Assembly: GCF_000007905.1 (NCBI RefSeq)
Contig: NC_004917.1
Coordinates: 1,426,001 to 1,490,000 of the forward strand
Reading direction: 5' to 3'
Source: Helicobacter hepaticus ATCC 51449
GTDB taxonomy: Bacteria; Campylobacterota; Campylobacteria; Campylobacterales; Helicobacteraceae
Length of the DNA: 64,000 nt
Shown: one piece after another, positions 54,045 through 63,458 of the stretch
Layout of the letters: the number at the start of each line of letters is the position of its first letter
Numbering within the stretch: the first letter of the stretch is position 1
Notes under the pieces: model-generated
Databases searched by the model: none
Seen by the model: only the letters and a program-made list of their open reading frames with translations
Told to the model about the DNA's origin: nothing
Made by a program: the position numbers and the translations under genes

Positions 54045-54847
54045 ATGAAAAAGCGATATTATATATTTTATGCTTTAGTAACTGCGCAGATTCTTAATGC
54101 AGATAGTTTGAGTGAAAGAAAAGCGGAACTTGAGCGAAAAATTCGTGAGATTGAATCTCAACAAGCCATAGAGGAACAAAAGAATTAGAAAAGCTTGAGC
54201 AGAGGCTCAAATCACTTCAATATTCCTATCCTGAAGAAAAATTACAAAATAATCCTGTGCAGCAGGATTTTGCGCAAACTAATAAAATCACACAAGAGCT
54301 TGATGAAGAATCTGATAAAATGTTTGGAAAAAATCGTAGCGGTGTGTTATTGGGCATTAGTGCGGGATTTATGCCTATGGAATATAAGACTTTATTACAT
54401 TCTGCAAAAGGTGATTTGGCTGTGGGTGGCGCAAGATTGGGTTATCAATATTTTTCCATCAATAATAGTATATTTGGCTTTAGAATCTATGCTGATGCAC
54501 ATATTGGCAGAGGAGAAACAGAGAATACTTTAACACAAGTTGAACAAGATTTTATGGCTTGGAATATTGATGTACTTGTTGATTTACGTATTCCTAATAC
54601 TTATCAATATATTGGGTTTTTTAGTGGAGTTGGATTTGGAAGTTTAAATTTTGAAAGCACAAGTATATTGAACTATGTGTATTTAAAAGGTGGAAGAAAT
54701 TTTTATAATTTTGGTTTGGCTTTTACCGGTGGTGCAAAACATCATTTGGAGTTGTATTGCAAAATGCCGATGAAAGCAAACTATGATGAGGAATTTTATT
54801 GGAAAAGCCCAATGCTCGCAGGCATAGCTTATCAATATACTTTTTAA
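54045..54847 (+). pseudogene. Outer-membrane protein with coiled-coil N-terminus, split by a -1 frameshift
   Basis: The first frame (ATG 54045, AAGGAG upstream) encodes a signal peptide (MKKRYYIFYALVTAQILNA) and the start of a coiled coil ending at TAG 54186-54188. The other frame continues the coiled coil without a break (ELEKLEQRLKSL) and goes on to a beta-barrel (GVLLGISAGFMPMEY to YQYTF) ending at 54847. Inserting one A in the A4 run at 54178-54181 would restore a 267 aa protein. So it is a frameshifted or phase-off gene, or a sequencing error. A TATAAT box (54007-54012) after G6 lies upstream, so the promoter looks intact. Confidence 0.75.
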
Positions 54848-54904
54848 TATAATAAATTGATATTGTTACTATTGAGTTACTTGTGCGTATTACAATAGCA
54901 TTTC

Positions 54905-54921
54905 AATAACAATTTGTTATT
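54905..54921. promoter_or_regulatory. Palindromic operator candidate upstream of ahpC
   Basis: AATAACAATTTGTTATT is a perfect palindrome with 8-bp arms around one central base, ending 24 bp before the ahpC ATG. Its size and AT-rich sequence resemble Fur/PerR-type boxes. Confidence 0.5.
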
Positions 54922-54945
54922 AATATTTTTTATTAGGAGTTCAAT

Positions 54946-55542
54946 ATGTTAGTTACAAAACCAGCACCAGATTTTACAGCGGAGGCGATTAAAGCAGATG
55001 GAACTTTTGAGGATAGTTTTAACCTCTACAAAAACATCGGTAAGAATGGTGCAGTTGTATTTTTTTGGCCTAAGGATTTTACTTTTGTATGTCCTAGTGA
55101 GATTATTGCTTTTGACAAACGCGTGAAAGATTTTGAAGCACGCGGTGTAAAAGTGATTGGAGTATCTATTGATTCTAAAGAAGTGCATTTTGCGTGGAGA
55201 AATGTGCCTGTAAATCAAGGAGGGATTGGCGCAGTAACATTCCCTATGGTATCTGATATTACAAAACAAATCTCTCGTGATTATGATGTGCTTTTTAATG
55301 GTGCAGTTGCACTTCGCGGTAGCTTCCTTATTGATAAAAATAAAGTAGTTCGCCACGCAGTCATTAATGACCTTCCACTTGGACGTAATGTTGATGAAAT
55401 GATTCGTATGGTAGATGCGATGTTGTTTGTTGAAGAGCACGGCGAAGTATGTCCTGCAGGCTGGAATAAAGGTGATGAGGGTATGAAAGCTAATGCTAAA
55501 GGTGTAGCAGAATACCTTGCTAAAAATGCTGATAAGCTCTAA
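54946..55542 (+). CDS. ahpC: Alkyl hydroperoxide reductase / 2-Cys peroxiredoxin (AhpC/TsaA)
   Basis: A 198 aa typical 2-Cys peroxiredoxin that reduces hydrogen and organic peroxides and peroxynitrite. The peroxidatic Cys is in TFVCPSE (about residue 49), the resolving Cys in EVCPAGW (about 169). FFWPKDF and GAVALRGSFLID are typical of the Helicobacter TsaA group, which is reduced by thioredoxin. It has GGAG upstream. A palindrome just upstream may be its redox or metal operator. Confidence 0.96.
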   Translation: MLVTKPAPDFTAEAIKADGTFEDSFNLYKNIGKNGAVVFFWPKDFTFVCPSEIIAFDKRVKDFEARGVKVIGVSIDSKEVHFAWRNVPVNQGGIGAVTFPMVSDITKQISRDYDVLFNGAVALRGSFLIDKNKVVRHAVINDLPLGRNVDEMIRMVDAMLFVEEHGEVCPAGWNKGDEGMKANAKGVAEYLAKNADKL

Positions 55543-55551
55543 GACGATACA

Positions 55552-55590
55552 AAAGCTACAACCTTGCACTTTTTGTGCGAGGATAGCTTT
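55552..55590 (+). terminator. Strong stem-loop after ahpC
   Basis: AAAGCTA (55552-55558) pairs with TAGCTTT (55584-55590), and CCTTGCAC (55562-55569) with GTGCGAGG (one G-U) around a T5 loop. It begins 9 bp after the ahpC stop. The following sequence is T-rich but lacks a long T-run, so it could end transcription or protect the mRNA 3' end. The remaining gap to 55825 holds nothing I recognise. Confidence 0.6.
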
Positions 55591-55825
55591 AACAAGCTAC
55601 TTTATTCTTTAATTTCTTTGTTATTTTATAATTCTGTTTTCTTGCTTTTGTCTAAAATCTCAAATAGAACTATGAAATTATTATGTTACAATTCTTCTAT
55701 TTTTCAATAAAGTTTTATACAATAATTACTTTTAGTTTCATATATTTTTTTAGTATAAATATATGTTACCTTTTGCACAAGCTTTTGAGTAATGGGATTA
55801 ACGTAAATAAATTTAGGAGGAGAGT

Positions 55826-56209
55826 ATGAAGCTATCTGAAAATCAGCAAAAGGCAGTTGTAAAGTTTAGAAATTTTATTGCTTTTAGAAATAAAATTTCA
55901 CTTATCTTATCACTTGTTGTTTTGGTTTGTTATTATGTATTTGTAATAGGTGTGGGGCTTTTCCCCGAAGTATTGGGCTATCGTTTAGGTCCTAGCTCTA
56001 TTACACTTGGTATTATACTAGGAATTTTTCTTATTGCGCTTTGTATTATTGCCACAGGGCTTTATACATTTTTGGCAAATACTTATTTTGATAAAGACCA
56101 AAATGAAGTGCTTGAGCAATTAGAAAAAAATGGTGTGCTTGAAGCACTTAAAAGTGGCGAGATTCACTATAAAGAGCAAGCAGCTGAAACAGAAAAGGAG
56201 GAAAAGTAA
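55826..56209 (+). CDS. DUF485 membrane protein (YjcH-type)
   Basis: A 127 aa protein with two hydrophobic segments (about 30-53 and 67-92) and an acidic C-terminus. It fits the DUF485 family, found next to ActP-type acetate/solute:sodium symporters as a probable accessory subunit. It has AGGAGGAG upstream. Its stop overlaps the ATG of the symporter (TAATG). Confidence 0.85.
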   Translation: MKLSENQQKAVVKFRNFIAFRNKISLILSLVVLVCYYVFVIGVGLFPEVLGYRLGPSSITLGIILGIFLIALCIIATGLYTFLANTYFDKDQNEVLEQLEKNGVLEALKSGEIHYKEQAAETEKEEK

Positions 56210-57858
56210 TGAAAAGTTTATTTTTTAGCTTAAGCTTATTAAGTGTAAATTCGCTTTTTGGTGCATCTATTGATTTTGGTGGTGCAAAATCAGACATTAA
56301 TCCAATAGCGATAGGTATGTTTTTAGCCTTTGTGCTTGCAACTTTATTTATTACTTATCTTTCTAACAAAAAGAGTCAATCTGCAAGTGGTTTTTATACT
56401 GCAGGGGGTAATATCACTGGTATGCAAAATGGTGTAGCTATTGCTGGAGATTATATGAGTGCAGCGAGCTTTTTAGGTATTACTGCGCTTGTATTTACAA
56501 ATGGCTTTGATGGACTTATTTATTCCATAGGATTTTTAGCTGGGTGGCCTATCATTTTGTTTTTGATTGCTGAAAAATTTAGAAATTTGGGTAAATTCAC
56601 TTTTGCTGACATTACTGCCTATCGTTTAGATGCAAAGCCTATTCGTATTATTTCTGCTATTTCTGCTTTGAGCGTTATAGTGTTTTATCTCATTGCACAA
56701 ATGGTTGGTGCAGGACAGCTTATACAGGTGCTTTTTGGTTTACCTTATAGTGTAGCAGTGGTGCTTGTGGGAATCTTAATGATTTGCTATGTCGTTTTTG
56801 GTGGAATGCACGCTACAACTTGGGTGCAAATTATTAAAGCAGTGTTGCTTTTAGCAGGTGCAAGTTTTATGGCAATTATGATTTTGTATTTGACAAAATT
56901 TGACTTAAGCTACTACTTCTCACAGGCGGTTTCACATCACCCTAAAGGAGAATCTATTATGTCGCCTGGAGGTTTTTTACCTGATAGTATTTCTGCAGTA
57001 TCGCTTGGGTTAGCTCTTATGTTTGGAACAGCAGGATTGCCTCATATTTTAATGAGATTTTTCACGGTAAAAGATGCCAAAGAAGCTCGTAAATCTGTAT
57101 TTTATGCAACAGGGTTAATTGGATATTTTTATATTCTAACTTTCATCATTGGTTTTGGTGCAATTGCACTTTTACTTGGGAATCCAGATTATACAGATGC
57201 AAATGGTGCTTATAATGGTGTTACAAATATGGTTGCTGTAAATCTTGCTTCTGTGCTTGGCGGAGATTTCTTCTATGGCTTTATTTGTGCGGTGGCATTT
57301 GCTACAATTTTGGCAGTTGTTTCTGGATTGGCAATTACAGGTGCAGGTGCAATCAGCCACGATTTGTTTGTCAATGTTTGTAAAAATGGACAATGTGATC
57401 CTGCACTTGAAATGAGAGTAACTAAAATCGCTACAATTTGTATTGGAATATGTGCAATTGCACTTGGCATTGTATTTGAAAAGCAAAATGTTGCTTTCAC
57501 CGTTGGATTAGCTTTTGCGATTGCTGCAAGCGTGAATTTTCCTATTTTGCTTTTGTGTATTTATTGGAAAAACCTCACCACAAAGGGTGCATTTTGGGGC
57601 GGACTTATAGGGCTTATAGTGGTGCTTACACTTGTAATTTTAAGTCCTAGTATTTGGGTGAAAAGCTTTGGTTTTGAAAGTGCGATTTTCCCTTATGATC
57701 ACCCTGCGATTTTTACTATGCCACTTACCTTTATCCTTATTTTTATTATTTCAAAGTTGGATAATTCTAAACGAGCACAAATTGATAGAGCAGGTTTTGA
57801 AGCACAGGATTTCCGTGCGCAAAGCGGTATAGGAGCAAGTGAGGCTGTAGCACATTAA
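56209..57858 (+). CDS. Cation/acetate symporter (ActP-like, SSS family)
   Basis: A 549 aa protein with about 13-14 hydrophobic helices. SSS/ActP features: [47 protein letters not shown], and [24 protein letters not shown]. ActP-type carriers take up acetate and related short monocarboxylates with sodium. Coupled to the DUF485 gene upstream. It ends 19 bp before the convergent uvrB stop. Confidence 0.88.
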   Translation: MKSLFFSLSLLSVNSLFGASIDFGGAKSDINPIAIGMFLAFVLATLFITYLSNKKSQSASGFYTAGGNITGMQNGVAIAGDYMSAASFLGITALVFTNGFDGLIYSIGFLAGWPIILFLIAEKFRNLGKFTFADITAYRLDAKPIRIISAISALSVIVFYLIAQMVGAGQLIQVLFGLPYSVAVVLVGILMICYVVFGGMHATTWVQIIKAVLLLAGASFMAIMILYLTKFDLSYYFSQAVSHHPKGESIMSPGGFLPDSISAVSLGLALMFGTAGLPHILMRFFTVKDAKEARKSVFYATGLIGYFYILTFIIGFGAIALLLGNPDYTDANGAYNGVTNMVAVNLASVLGGDFFYGFICAVAFATILAVVSGLAITGAGAISHDLFVNVCKNGQCDPALEMRVTKIATICIGICAIALGIVFEKQNVAFTVGLAFAIAASVNFPILLLCIYWKNLTTKGAFWGGLIGLIVVLTLVILSPSIWVKSFGFESAIFPYDHPAIFTMPLTFILIFIISKLDNSKRAQIDRAGFEAQDFRAQSGIGASEAVAH

Positions 57859-57867
57859 TTATAGAGT

Positions 57868-57896
57868 TAGAATCCCGCTACATAGTGCGGATTCTA
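57868..57896. terminator. Bidirectional terminator between the symporter gene and uvrB
   Basis: TAGAATC (57868-57874) pairs with GATTCTA (57890-57896), with CGC/GCG extending the stem. The uvrB stop codon (57878-57880) lies within the hairpin. T-runs are weak on both sides. Confidence 0.45.
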
Positions 57897-59854
57897 GCAA
57901 TTTCATCTCTTAATCTTGCCGCCTCTTCAAACTCAAGTGCTTTAGCTGCTTGGTGCATTTTAATATTGAGCTCTTTAATGATACTTTCGCGCTCACTTTT
58001 TGGAATTTTTTTGCTTGCTTTTTCATAAAGCCTACTTAAGCCACTAGATTCTATTTTAAGCTCTTGCTCTACATTCCTTTGCACAGATTTGGGCGTAATG
58101 TTATGAATGCGATTAAATTCTTCTTGCTTAGTGCGGCGATAATCAGTAACTTCAAAGGCTCTTTGCATTGAACCTGTAATCTTTTTTGCATACAAAATTA
58201 CTTTTCCCTCTACATTGCGTGCAGCTCTACCCATTGTTTGTATGAGACTTGTTTCAGAGCGCAAGAATCCCTCTTTATCTGCGTCCATAATGGCAATAAG
58301 GCTCACTTCAGGTAAGTCAAGTCCTTCACGCAAGAGATTTATACCTATAAGCACATCAAATTCTCCAAGCCTTAGAGCGCGTATTAAATGATTACGTTCA
58401 ATCGCGTCAATATCGCTGTGCATATAGCGCACCTTAATGCCAAGTTCAGCATAATATTTGCTTAACTCCTCTGCCATTTTTTTTGTAAGTGTGGTAATGA
58501 GCACTCGTTGATTTTTGGCAATTCTTGCTTTTATCTCATCATATAAATCAAGCACGGCATTATCAGCATCTCGCACTTCATAGAGCGGGTCAAGCAATCC
58601 TGTGGGGCGGATAATCTGCTCGGCAATATGTTCTTGGCTAAGTTCTAATTCTTTTTGAGCAGGAGTTGCAGAGACAAAGAGAAAATGAGGCGCTTTATTG
58701 ATAAATTCATCAAAGCGTAAAGGACGATTATCAAGCGCGCTTGGCAAACGGAAACCATACTCTACAAGCACTTCTTTACGACTCCTATCCCCTGCATACA
58801 TACCTCCAAATTGTGGCAAACTTACGTGTGATTCATCAACGATAAGAAGATAAGGTTTGCCTTTTTGTTCAAAATAATCAAGGAGCGAATAAGGCGTTTC
58901 ACCTGCTTTTTTGCCTGTGAGATGGCGTGCATAATTTTCAATCCCTTTGCAAATTCCTGATTCTTTTATCATTTCCAAATCAAACTCTGTGCGGGTTTTA
59001 AGTCGTTGATATTCAATTTGTTTATCTTGGGAAACAAATTCTTCAAGGCGATTTTCAAGTTCAACTTCTATATTTTTAATTGCACTCTGAAGTCTTTGTG
59101 CCCCTACAATAAACTGATTTGCTGCATAGAGGACAAAAGATTCTAATTGTGTAAGAGCGGTGCGCTCTAATGCATCAAATACGCCAATGCGTTCAATTTC
59201 ATCGCCAAAAAACTCAATGCGAATAAACTCTTTTTCATTGTATGCAGGAAAAATATCAATGACTTCTCCGTTTACGCGGAAGTTTCCACGTTCAAAAATG
59301 GTGTCATTGCGTGTATAACCCATATCTACGAGTTTTAAAAGAAGTGTTTTTTGAGCTTCTTCTTGTCCGATTTCAAATTTGTGAATCATTGTGAGATATT
59401 CGGCAGGGTTTCCTAAGCCGTAATTTGCCGATACACTTGCTATGACAATAATATCATCATAAGCTAAAAGTGAGGTTGTAGCCGATAGACGCAATCGTTC
59501 CAAATCTTCATTAATACTAGAATCTTTTTCAATAAACAAATCACGGCGCGGTATATATGCTTCTGGTTGGTAATAATCAAAATGCGAGATGAAGTATTCC
59601 ACGTGATTTTTAGGAAAAAATCCACGAAATTCGCTATAAAGCTGCGCAGCAAGAGTTTTATTATGTGTCATAATGAGTGTGGGGATATTAAGGTTAGCGA
59701 TAATATTTGCCATTGTGTAAGTTTTGCCACTGCCCGTAACACCTACAAGAGTAGAGTATTGTGCGCCATTATGAATAAATTGTGTGATTTTTTGGATAGC
59801 TTGGGGCTGGTCTCCTGCGGGCGCAAATTGAGAATCTAAGATAAATTTTCCCAT
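57878..59854 (-). CDS. uvrB: Excinuclease ABC subunit B
   Basis: About 658 aa nucleotide-excision repair helicase. Walker A in [14 protein letters not shown], beta-hairpin [16 protein letters not shown] box ([13 protein letters not shown]), helicase motif [11 protein letters not shown], and a C-terminal UVR domain ([18 protein letters not shown]) that contacts UvrC. ATG 59854 is chosen: GGAG lies 10 nt upstream, whereas the GTG at 59863 is too close to that site. Confidence 0.96.
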   Translation of the reverse strand: MGKFILDSQFAPAGDQPQAIQKITQFIHNGAQYSTLVGVTGSGKTYTMANIIANLNIPTLIMTHNKTLAAQLYSEFRGFFPKNHVEYFISHFDYYQPEAYIPRRDLFIEKDSSINEDLERLRLSATTSLLAYDDIIVIASVSANYGLGNPAEYLTMIHKFEIGQEEAQKTLLLKLVDMGYTRNDTIFERGNFRVNGEVIDIFPAYNEKEFIRIEFFGDEIERIGVFDALERTALTQLESFVLYAANQFIVGAQRLQSAIKNIEVELENRLEEFVSQDKQIEYQRLKTRTEFDLEMIKESGICKGIENYARHLTGKKAGETPYSLLDYFEQKGKPYLLIVDESHVSLPQFGGMYAGDRSRKEVLVEYGFRLPSALDNRPLRFDEFINKAPHFLFVSATPAQKELELSQEHIAEQIIRPTGLLDPLYEVRDADNAVLDLYDEIKARIAKNQRVLITTLTKKMAEELSKYYAELGIKVRYMHSDIDAIERNHLIRALRLGEFDVLIGINLLREGLDLPEVSLIAIMDADKEGFLRSETSLIQTMGRAARNVEGKVILYAKKITGSMQRAFEVTDYRRTKQEEFNRIHNITPKSVQRNVEQELKIESSGLSRLYEKASKKIPKSERESIIKELNIKMHQAAKALEFEEAARLRDEIARIRTM

Positions 59855-59889
59855 TTTATCCACACTCCTTGAAGATTTTGTGTTAAAAT

Positions 59890-59895
59890 TATAAT
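59890..59895 (+). promoter_or_regulatory. -10 box (TATAAT) for the coiled-coil/priA operon
   Basis: TTATAATC about 30 bp before the ATG at 59924, in the short gap divergent from uvrB. Confidence 0.4.
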
Positions 59896-59923
59896 CTATT
59901 TTTCACAACCAAAGGATTGTAAA

Positions 59924-60145
59924 ATGAGTAGCGTAATGGAAAAACTCTCCCACAAAATTGAAGAAATGCTCTCAAAAATTGCTCATCAAAAAGAAGAAAT
60001 AGAATCTTTACATCTTGAAATTTCTTCACTTAAAGCACAAAATGAAGCCAAAGATAGCCAAATCTCTAATTTATATGAAGAAATTGCTTCTAAAGATAGA
60101 GGCTTTGAAAACCTTTTTGCTAGAATTGATGAAGGTTTAAAATAA
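59924..60145 (+). CDS. Small coiled-coil protein
   Basis: A 73 aa protein that is almost entirely a heptad coiled coil (IEEMLSKIAHQKEEIESLHLEI). In size and form it resembles ZapB-like cell-division factors, but no motif proves this. It has an AAGGA ribosome site. It overlaps the next gene by one base (TAATG). The pair of small genes leads directly into priA. Confidence 0.6.
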   Translation: MSSVMEKLSHKIEEMLSKIAHQKEEIESLHLEISSLKAQNEAKDSQISNLYEEIASKDRGFENLFARIDEGLK

Positions 60146-60411
60146 TGGCACAAGAAAGCCTTGAAATAGCACTTAATGGCAAACGTTATATGATTTCGCT
60201 TGATTGTTTGCACGATGAGGTAAGGGGGAAACTTAAAGAACTTTCTACCCAAAAAATTGAACCACTCACTCTATTAAAACTCTATATCACTAAGGCACAA
60301 GAATATGCCCTCATCTGTCAATCACTTGAAAATCTCTATAAAAGCCTTGAAAGTGTAGAGATGCCTACTCCGCATACAAGTGTGGAGATTCACGCCATAG
60401 AGAATCTGTGA
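60145..60411 (+). CDS. Small ZapA-like hypothetical protein
   Basis: An 88 aa protein. It opens with a beta-hairpin-like SLEIALNGKRYMISL and continues with helices (LLKLYITKAQEYALICQSLENLYKSLE). The start and length recall ZapA, the FtsZ-ring stabiliser, though the match is weak. Start and stop overlap both neighbours (TAATG and GTGA). With the preceding coiled-coil gene it may form a ZapB/ZapA-like pair; this is inference. Confidence 0.55.
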   Translation: MAQESLEIALNGKRYMISLDCLHDEVRGKLKELSTQKIEPLTLLKLYITKAQEYALICQSLENLYKSLESVEMPTPHTSVEIHAIENL

Positions 60412-62321
60412 ATTATTACCTTATAGCTCCGATTGGACTAAAATCCCCGCCGCTTGTTTATGAGTGTGAAGAGGAATGTGCCAAAGAGAGTATCTGTTCT
60501 ATTGTTGTGCGCGGTAAATCCTATCTTGGTGTAATATTGCAATCGCTTGATAAACCTTCTTTTGAATGTAAAATTGCGCATAAGATTACAAATTGTTTTT
60601 TGCCCCATCAGATACTTTTAGCTTCATTTATTGCACAATATTATTGTGTGGGATTAGGGGAAAGCTATGGGCTTTTTGTCCCTCAAGAAAGCAAGAGCGA
60701 AGAGAGCGCAAATAAGAATCTCGCAGAGCTAACATTTGAGCTTAAAACTTTAAGCCGGGAGCAAAATGAAGCTCTCAAATTTTTGTTATCTCACACTAAT
60801 CCTTTGCTTTTTGGTGACACAGGAAGTGGAAAGACAGAAATATACATTCATCTTATTGCTCACACACTTGCTCAAGCTAAAAACACACTTTTTTTAATGC
60901 CAGAAATCGCTCTTACACCACAGATAGAATCCCGCCTTAGAGAAGTATTTGGTGATGCAGTAGGAATTTGGCATAGCAAAGTTACTCCAGCACAAAAAAG
61001 AAAACTTCTTTTGGCTTTGCATAGTGGCACGATACGCATAATTGCAGGAGCAAGAAGCGCATTATTTTTGCCTATAAGAGAGCTTGGGCTTGTTATTGTT
61101 GATGAAGAACACGATGACGCTTATAAATCCCAAAGCACACCATATTATAATGCACGTGATATGGCACTTTATCTCGGGAGCAAAACAAATATCAAAGTTG
61201 TTTTAGGTTCGGCAACACCAAGTGTAGTCAGCTACTATAATGCAATTAAGCAAGACAGCGTATATCGCTTGAGGGGGCGATATTTTACTTCGCATAAATC
61301 TATTTATATAGTAAGCCAAAATCCGCAAATGACAATAGAAACAGAATCTACACCCATTGATGAAGGGCTTGTAGCAAAAATCAAAGAAAAACTTGAGCAT
61401 AATGAACAAGCCATTGTATTTATCCCTACGCGTGCACATTATAAGATGCTGGTATGTAGTGAATGTGGAAGTGGTATAGAGTGTGCATTTTGTTCGGTAA
61501 ATATGTCCTTACATCTTGATAAGAATGCACTTATTTGCCATTATTGTCATTGGAGTTCACCTATTCCTACATTATGTCCTAAGTGTAAGAGTGAGAGTTT
61601 GCACTCTCATCGTATTGGCACTGCTCAAGTTGCACAAGCCTTACAAAAAGCACTTCCAAACGCAAAAATTACACTTTTTGATAGGGATAATATCACCACA
61701 CACACAAAACTTAAAACGATACTTCAAAAGTTTAATGATGGTGACATTGATGTGCTTGTTGGCACACAAATGTTAAGTAAAGGGCACGATTATCATCGTG
61801 TGAATCTTGCGATAATATTAGGTATTGATTATGTGCTCAAAGGAAGTGATTATCGCTGCAATGAGCGAGCAATAAGTTTGTTACATCAAATTGCAGGGCG
61901 TAGTGGGCGTAAATACGATGGCGAAGTGTATGTTCAAAGTGCTAATAGTATATTTTTAGAGCAATTTTTGAGAGATTATGAGGATTTTTTACATTATGAA
62001 TTGCGCAACCGCCCTCATCTCTATCCGCCTTATCAGAGATTAGCTACTCTTACTTTTTCACACAAGATAGAATCCAAAGCTCTTAATGCTATGCAAAATG
62101 TGCGTGAAATACTTTTAAAACGCGGTTTAGGAGAGGTAGAGATTGTGGGGGATTCTAAGGCATTGGTAGAGCGACTCTATAATAAGTATCGTTTTATATT
62201 ATTGCTTCGCTCACCTTCTGCACGAGCACTTTTAGAGTTATTGCATTATCTTAATGCTCATACTCATCAAGATTTAGGGCGTATGTATGAAATTGATGTA
62301 GACCCTTTAAATATAGTATAG
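60408..62321 (+). CDS. priA: Primosomal helicase PriA
   Basis: A 637 aa replication-restart helicase. Walker A GDTGSGKTEIYIH, DEEH box VDEEHDDAYKSQ, a zinc-binding insert with CSECGSG, CAFC, CHYC and CPKC pairs, and helicase motifs VLVGTQMLSKGHD and QIAGRSGRK. The N-terminal DNA-binding domain is shorter than in E. coli PriA, as usual in Helicobacter. Start is GTG 60408, overlapping the stop of the upstream gene. Confidence 0.95.
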   Translation: MNYYLIAPIGLKSPPLVYECEEECAKESICSIVVRGKSYLGVILQSLDKPSFECKIAHKITNCFLPHQILLASFIAQYYCVGLGESYGLFVPQESKSEESANKNLAELTFELKTLSREQNEALKFLLSHTNPLLFGDTGSGKTEIYIHLIAHTLAQAKNTLFLMPEIALTPQIESRLREVFGDAVGIWHSKVTPAQKRKLLLALHSGTIRIIAGARSALFLPIRELGLVIVDEEHDDAYKSQSTPYYNARDMALYLGSKTNIKVVLGSATPSVVSYYNAIKQDSVYRLRGRYFTSHKSIYIVSQNPQMTIETESTPIDEGLVAKIKEKLEHNEQAIVFIPTRAHYKMLVCSECGSGIECAFCSVNMSLHLDKNALICHYCHWSSPIPTLCPKCKSESLHSHRIGTAQVAQALQKALPNAKITLFDRDNITTHTKLKTILQKFNDGDIDVLVGTQMLSKGHDYHRVNLAIILGIDYVLKGSDYRCNERAISLLHQIAGRSGRKYDGEVYVQSANSIFLEQFLRDYEDFLHYELRNRPHLYPPYQRLATLTFSHKIESKALNAMQNVREILLKRGLGEVEIVGDSKALVERLYNKYRFILLLRSPSARALLELLHYLNAHTHQDLGRMYEIDVDPLNIV

Positions 62322-62333
62322 AGGTAGATTAGC

Positions 62334-62339
62334 TATAAT
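62334..62339 (+). promoter_or_regulatory. -10 box (TATAAT) upstream of the 62377 gene
   Basis: GCTATAATAAAG about 38 bp before the ATG at 62377, just after the priA stop. Confidence 0.45.
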
Positions 62340-62376
62340 AAAGTATTGTATAACCCAACATAATAAAGGAGAGCAA

Positions 62377-62817
62377 ATGAAAATTGCTATATCTTGTTTT
62401 TCGCCATTAATGCAAAATAGTTTGAGTTTTTTCTTAAAAGACTATCTGAGTAGTGAAAGTGAATGTGATTTTATTATTACTGATGATGTCAATGAGAAAA
62501 AATATACCAAAGCAGTGTGTTTTGTGAGTGATGATGTGCATTCACACATTCGCAAACCTTTTACACAACAAAGTTTGTTTGAAGATATACAAGCTTTTTA
62601 TGAGAATATTCAATCTCAAGCAGTAGATATGCCTAGTCAATCCGCACATTTACAAGAAGTGCAGAGTTTGCCAGAAGTCTTTGAGCCACCTATGTCACCA
62701 CCTAGTTATCCACAGCGCAAAATTCAAGGGCAACTTGAAGCACAAATAGAACAAATTTGTCAAGAAAGTGCAAGAGAGCTTACACAAAAAATTATCGCTC
62801 TTTTGAAGCATACATAA
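62377..62817 (+). CDS. Hypothetical protein upstream of rsmD
   Basis: A 146 aa protein. A response-regulator-sized N-terminal half (MKIAISCFSPLMQNSLSFFL, then SDDVHSHIRKPFTQQSLFEDI, where the KPF motif recalls the conserved Lys-Pro of receiver domains) is followed by a Pro-rich linker (PEVFEPPMSPPSYPQ) and a C-terminal helix (EAQIEQICQESARELTQKIIALL). The phospho-acceptor Asp pocket is not evident, so it may be a degenerate receiver. It has a strong AAGGAGAG site. It precedes rsmD and fliL. Confidence 0.65.
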   Translation: MKIAISCFSPLMQNSLSFFLKDYLSSESECDFIITDDVNEKKYTKAVCFVSDDVHSHIRKPFTQQSLFEDIQAFYENIQSQAVDMPSQSAHLQEVQSLPEVFEPPMSPPSYPQRKIQGQLEAQIEQICQESARELTQKIIALLKHT

Positions 62818-62865
62818 CATTTTAATAAATATTGAGCACATTAACATAGAACAAGCGATACAAAG

Positions 62866-63456
62866 ATGGGCGTTGTAAAATTTCATATTCAAGCAGGCAT
62901 ACTTAAACATCTCCCTTTAATATGGAATAATCAAGAAAGCACGCGCCCAACGAAATCTATTGTGCGAGAATCTTTTTTTAACACAATGAGCATAAATATT
63001 GTAGAGTGTGTATTTGTTGAAGCATTTGGTGGTTGTGGTTCGATGGGAATTGAAGCACTTTCTCGCGGAGCAAGTGAAGCAATATTTTATGAGATAGACA
63101 AAAGAGCATATAATATTTTGTTGCAAAATCTTGCATTTGCACAAAAAAGAGCATCAGGGCTAAAATTTTATGCTTACAATACCGATTTTTTTACACAAAG
63201 TTTTCAAAGATGGATTACTACAAAAGAAAATGTGATTTTATATTTTGACCCACCCTTTTGCATTAGGGAAGGTATGGGAGATATTTATGAACGTCTTTTG
63301 ACAATGGTAGAAAATCTTGGACAATGTAGTGTGAATTTTATTGTTTTTGAACATTGGAGTGGGTATAATATGCCTTCCATTGTTGGGGAATATATACTGC
63401 TTAAGACTCGTCAATTTGGTAAAAGCAGCCTCACTTATTACACATTAAAGGATTAA
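62866..63456 (+). CDS. rsmD: 16S rRNA (guanine966-N2)-methyltransferase
   Basis: A 196 aa Rossmann-fold methyltransferase. Seen: RPTKSIVRESFFNTM, motif I VFVEAFGGCGSMGIEALSRGAS (usually DLFAGTG; here EAFGGCG), and catalytic motif IV DPPF. It modifies G966 of 16S rRNA. The divergent SAM-binding motif is typical of Helicobacter RsmD. It lies 48 bp after the hypothetical gene and 2 bp before fliL. Confidence 0.85.
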   Translation: MGVVKFHIQAGILKHLPLIWNNQESTRPTKSIVRESFFNTMSINIVECVFVEAFGGCGSMGIEALSRGASEAIFYEIDKRAYNILLQNLAFAQKRASGLKFYAYNTDFFTQSFQRWITTKENVILYFDPPFCIREGMGDIYERLLTMVENLGQCSVNFIVFEHWSGYNMPSIVGEYILLKTRQFGKSSLTYYTLKD

Positions 63457-63458
63457 TT

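Noticed and set aside
54949-55569. Long 206-codon reverse-strand open frame opposite ahpC
   Set aside because: It is the antisense shadow of ahpC: composition is Cys/His/Asn/Ile-rich without any family pattern, and the forward peroxiredoxin is certain.
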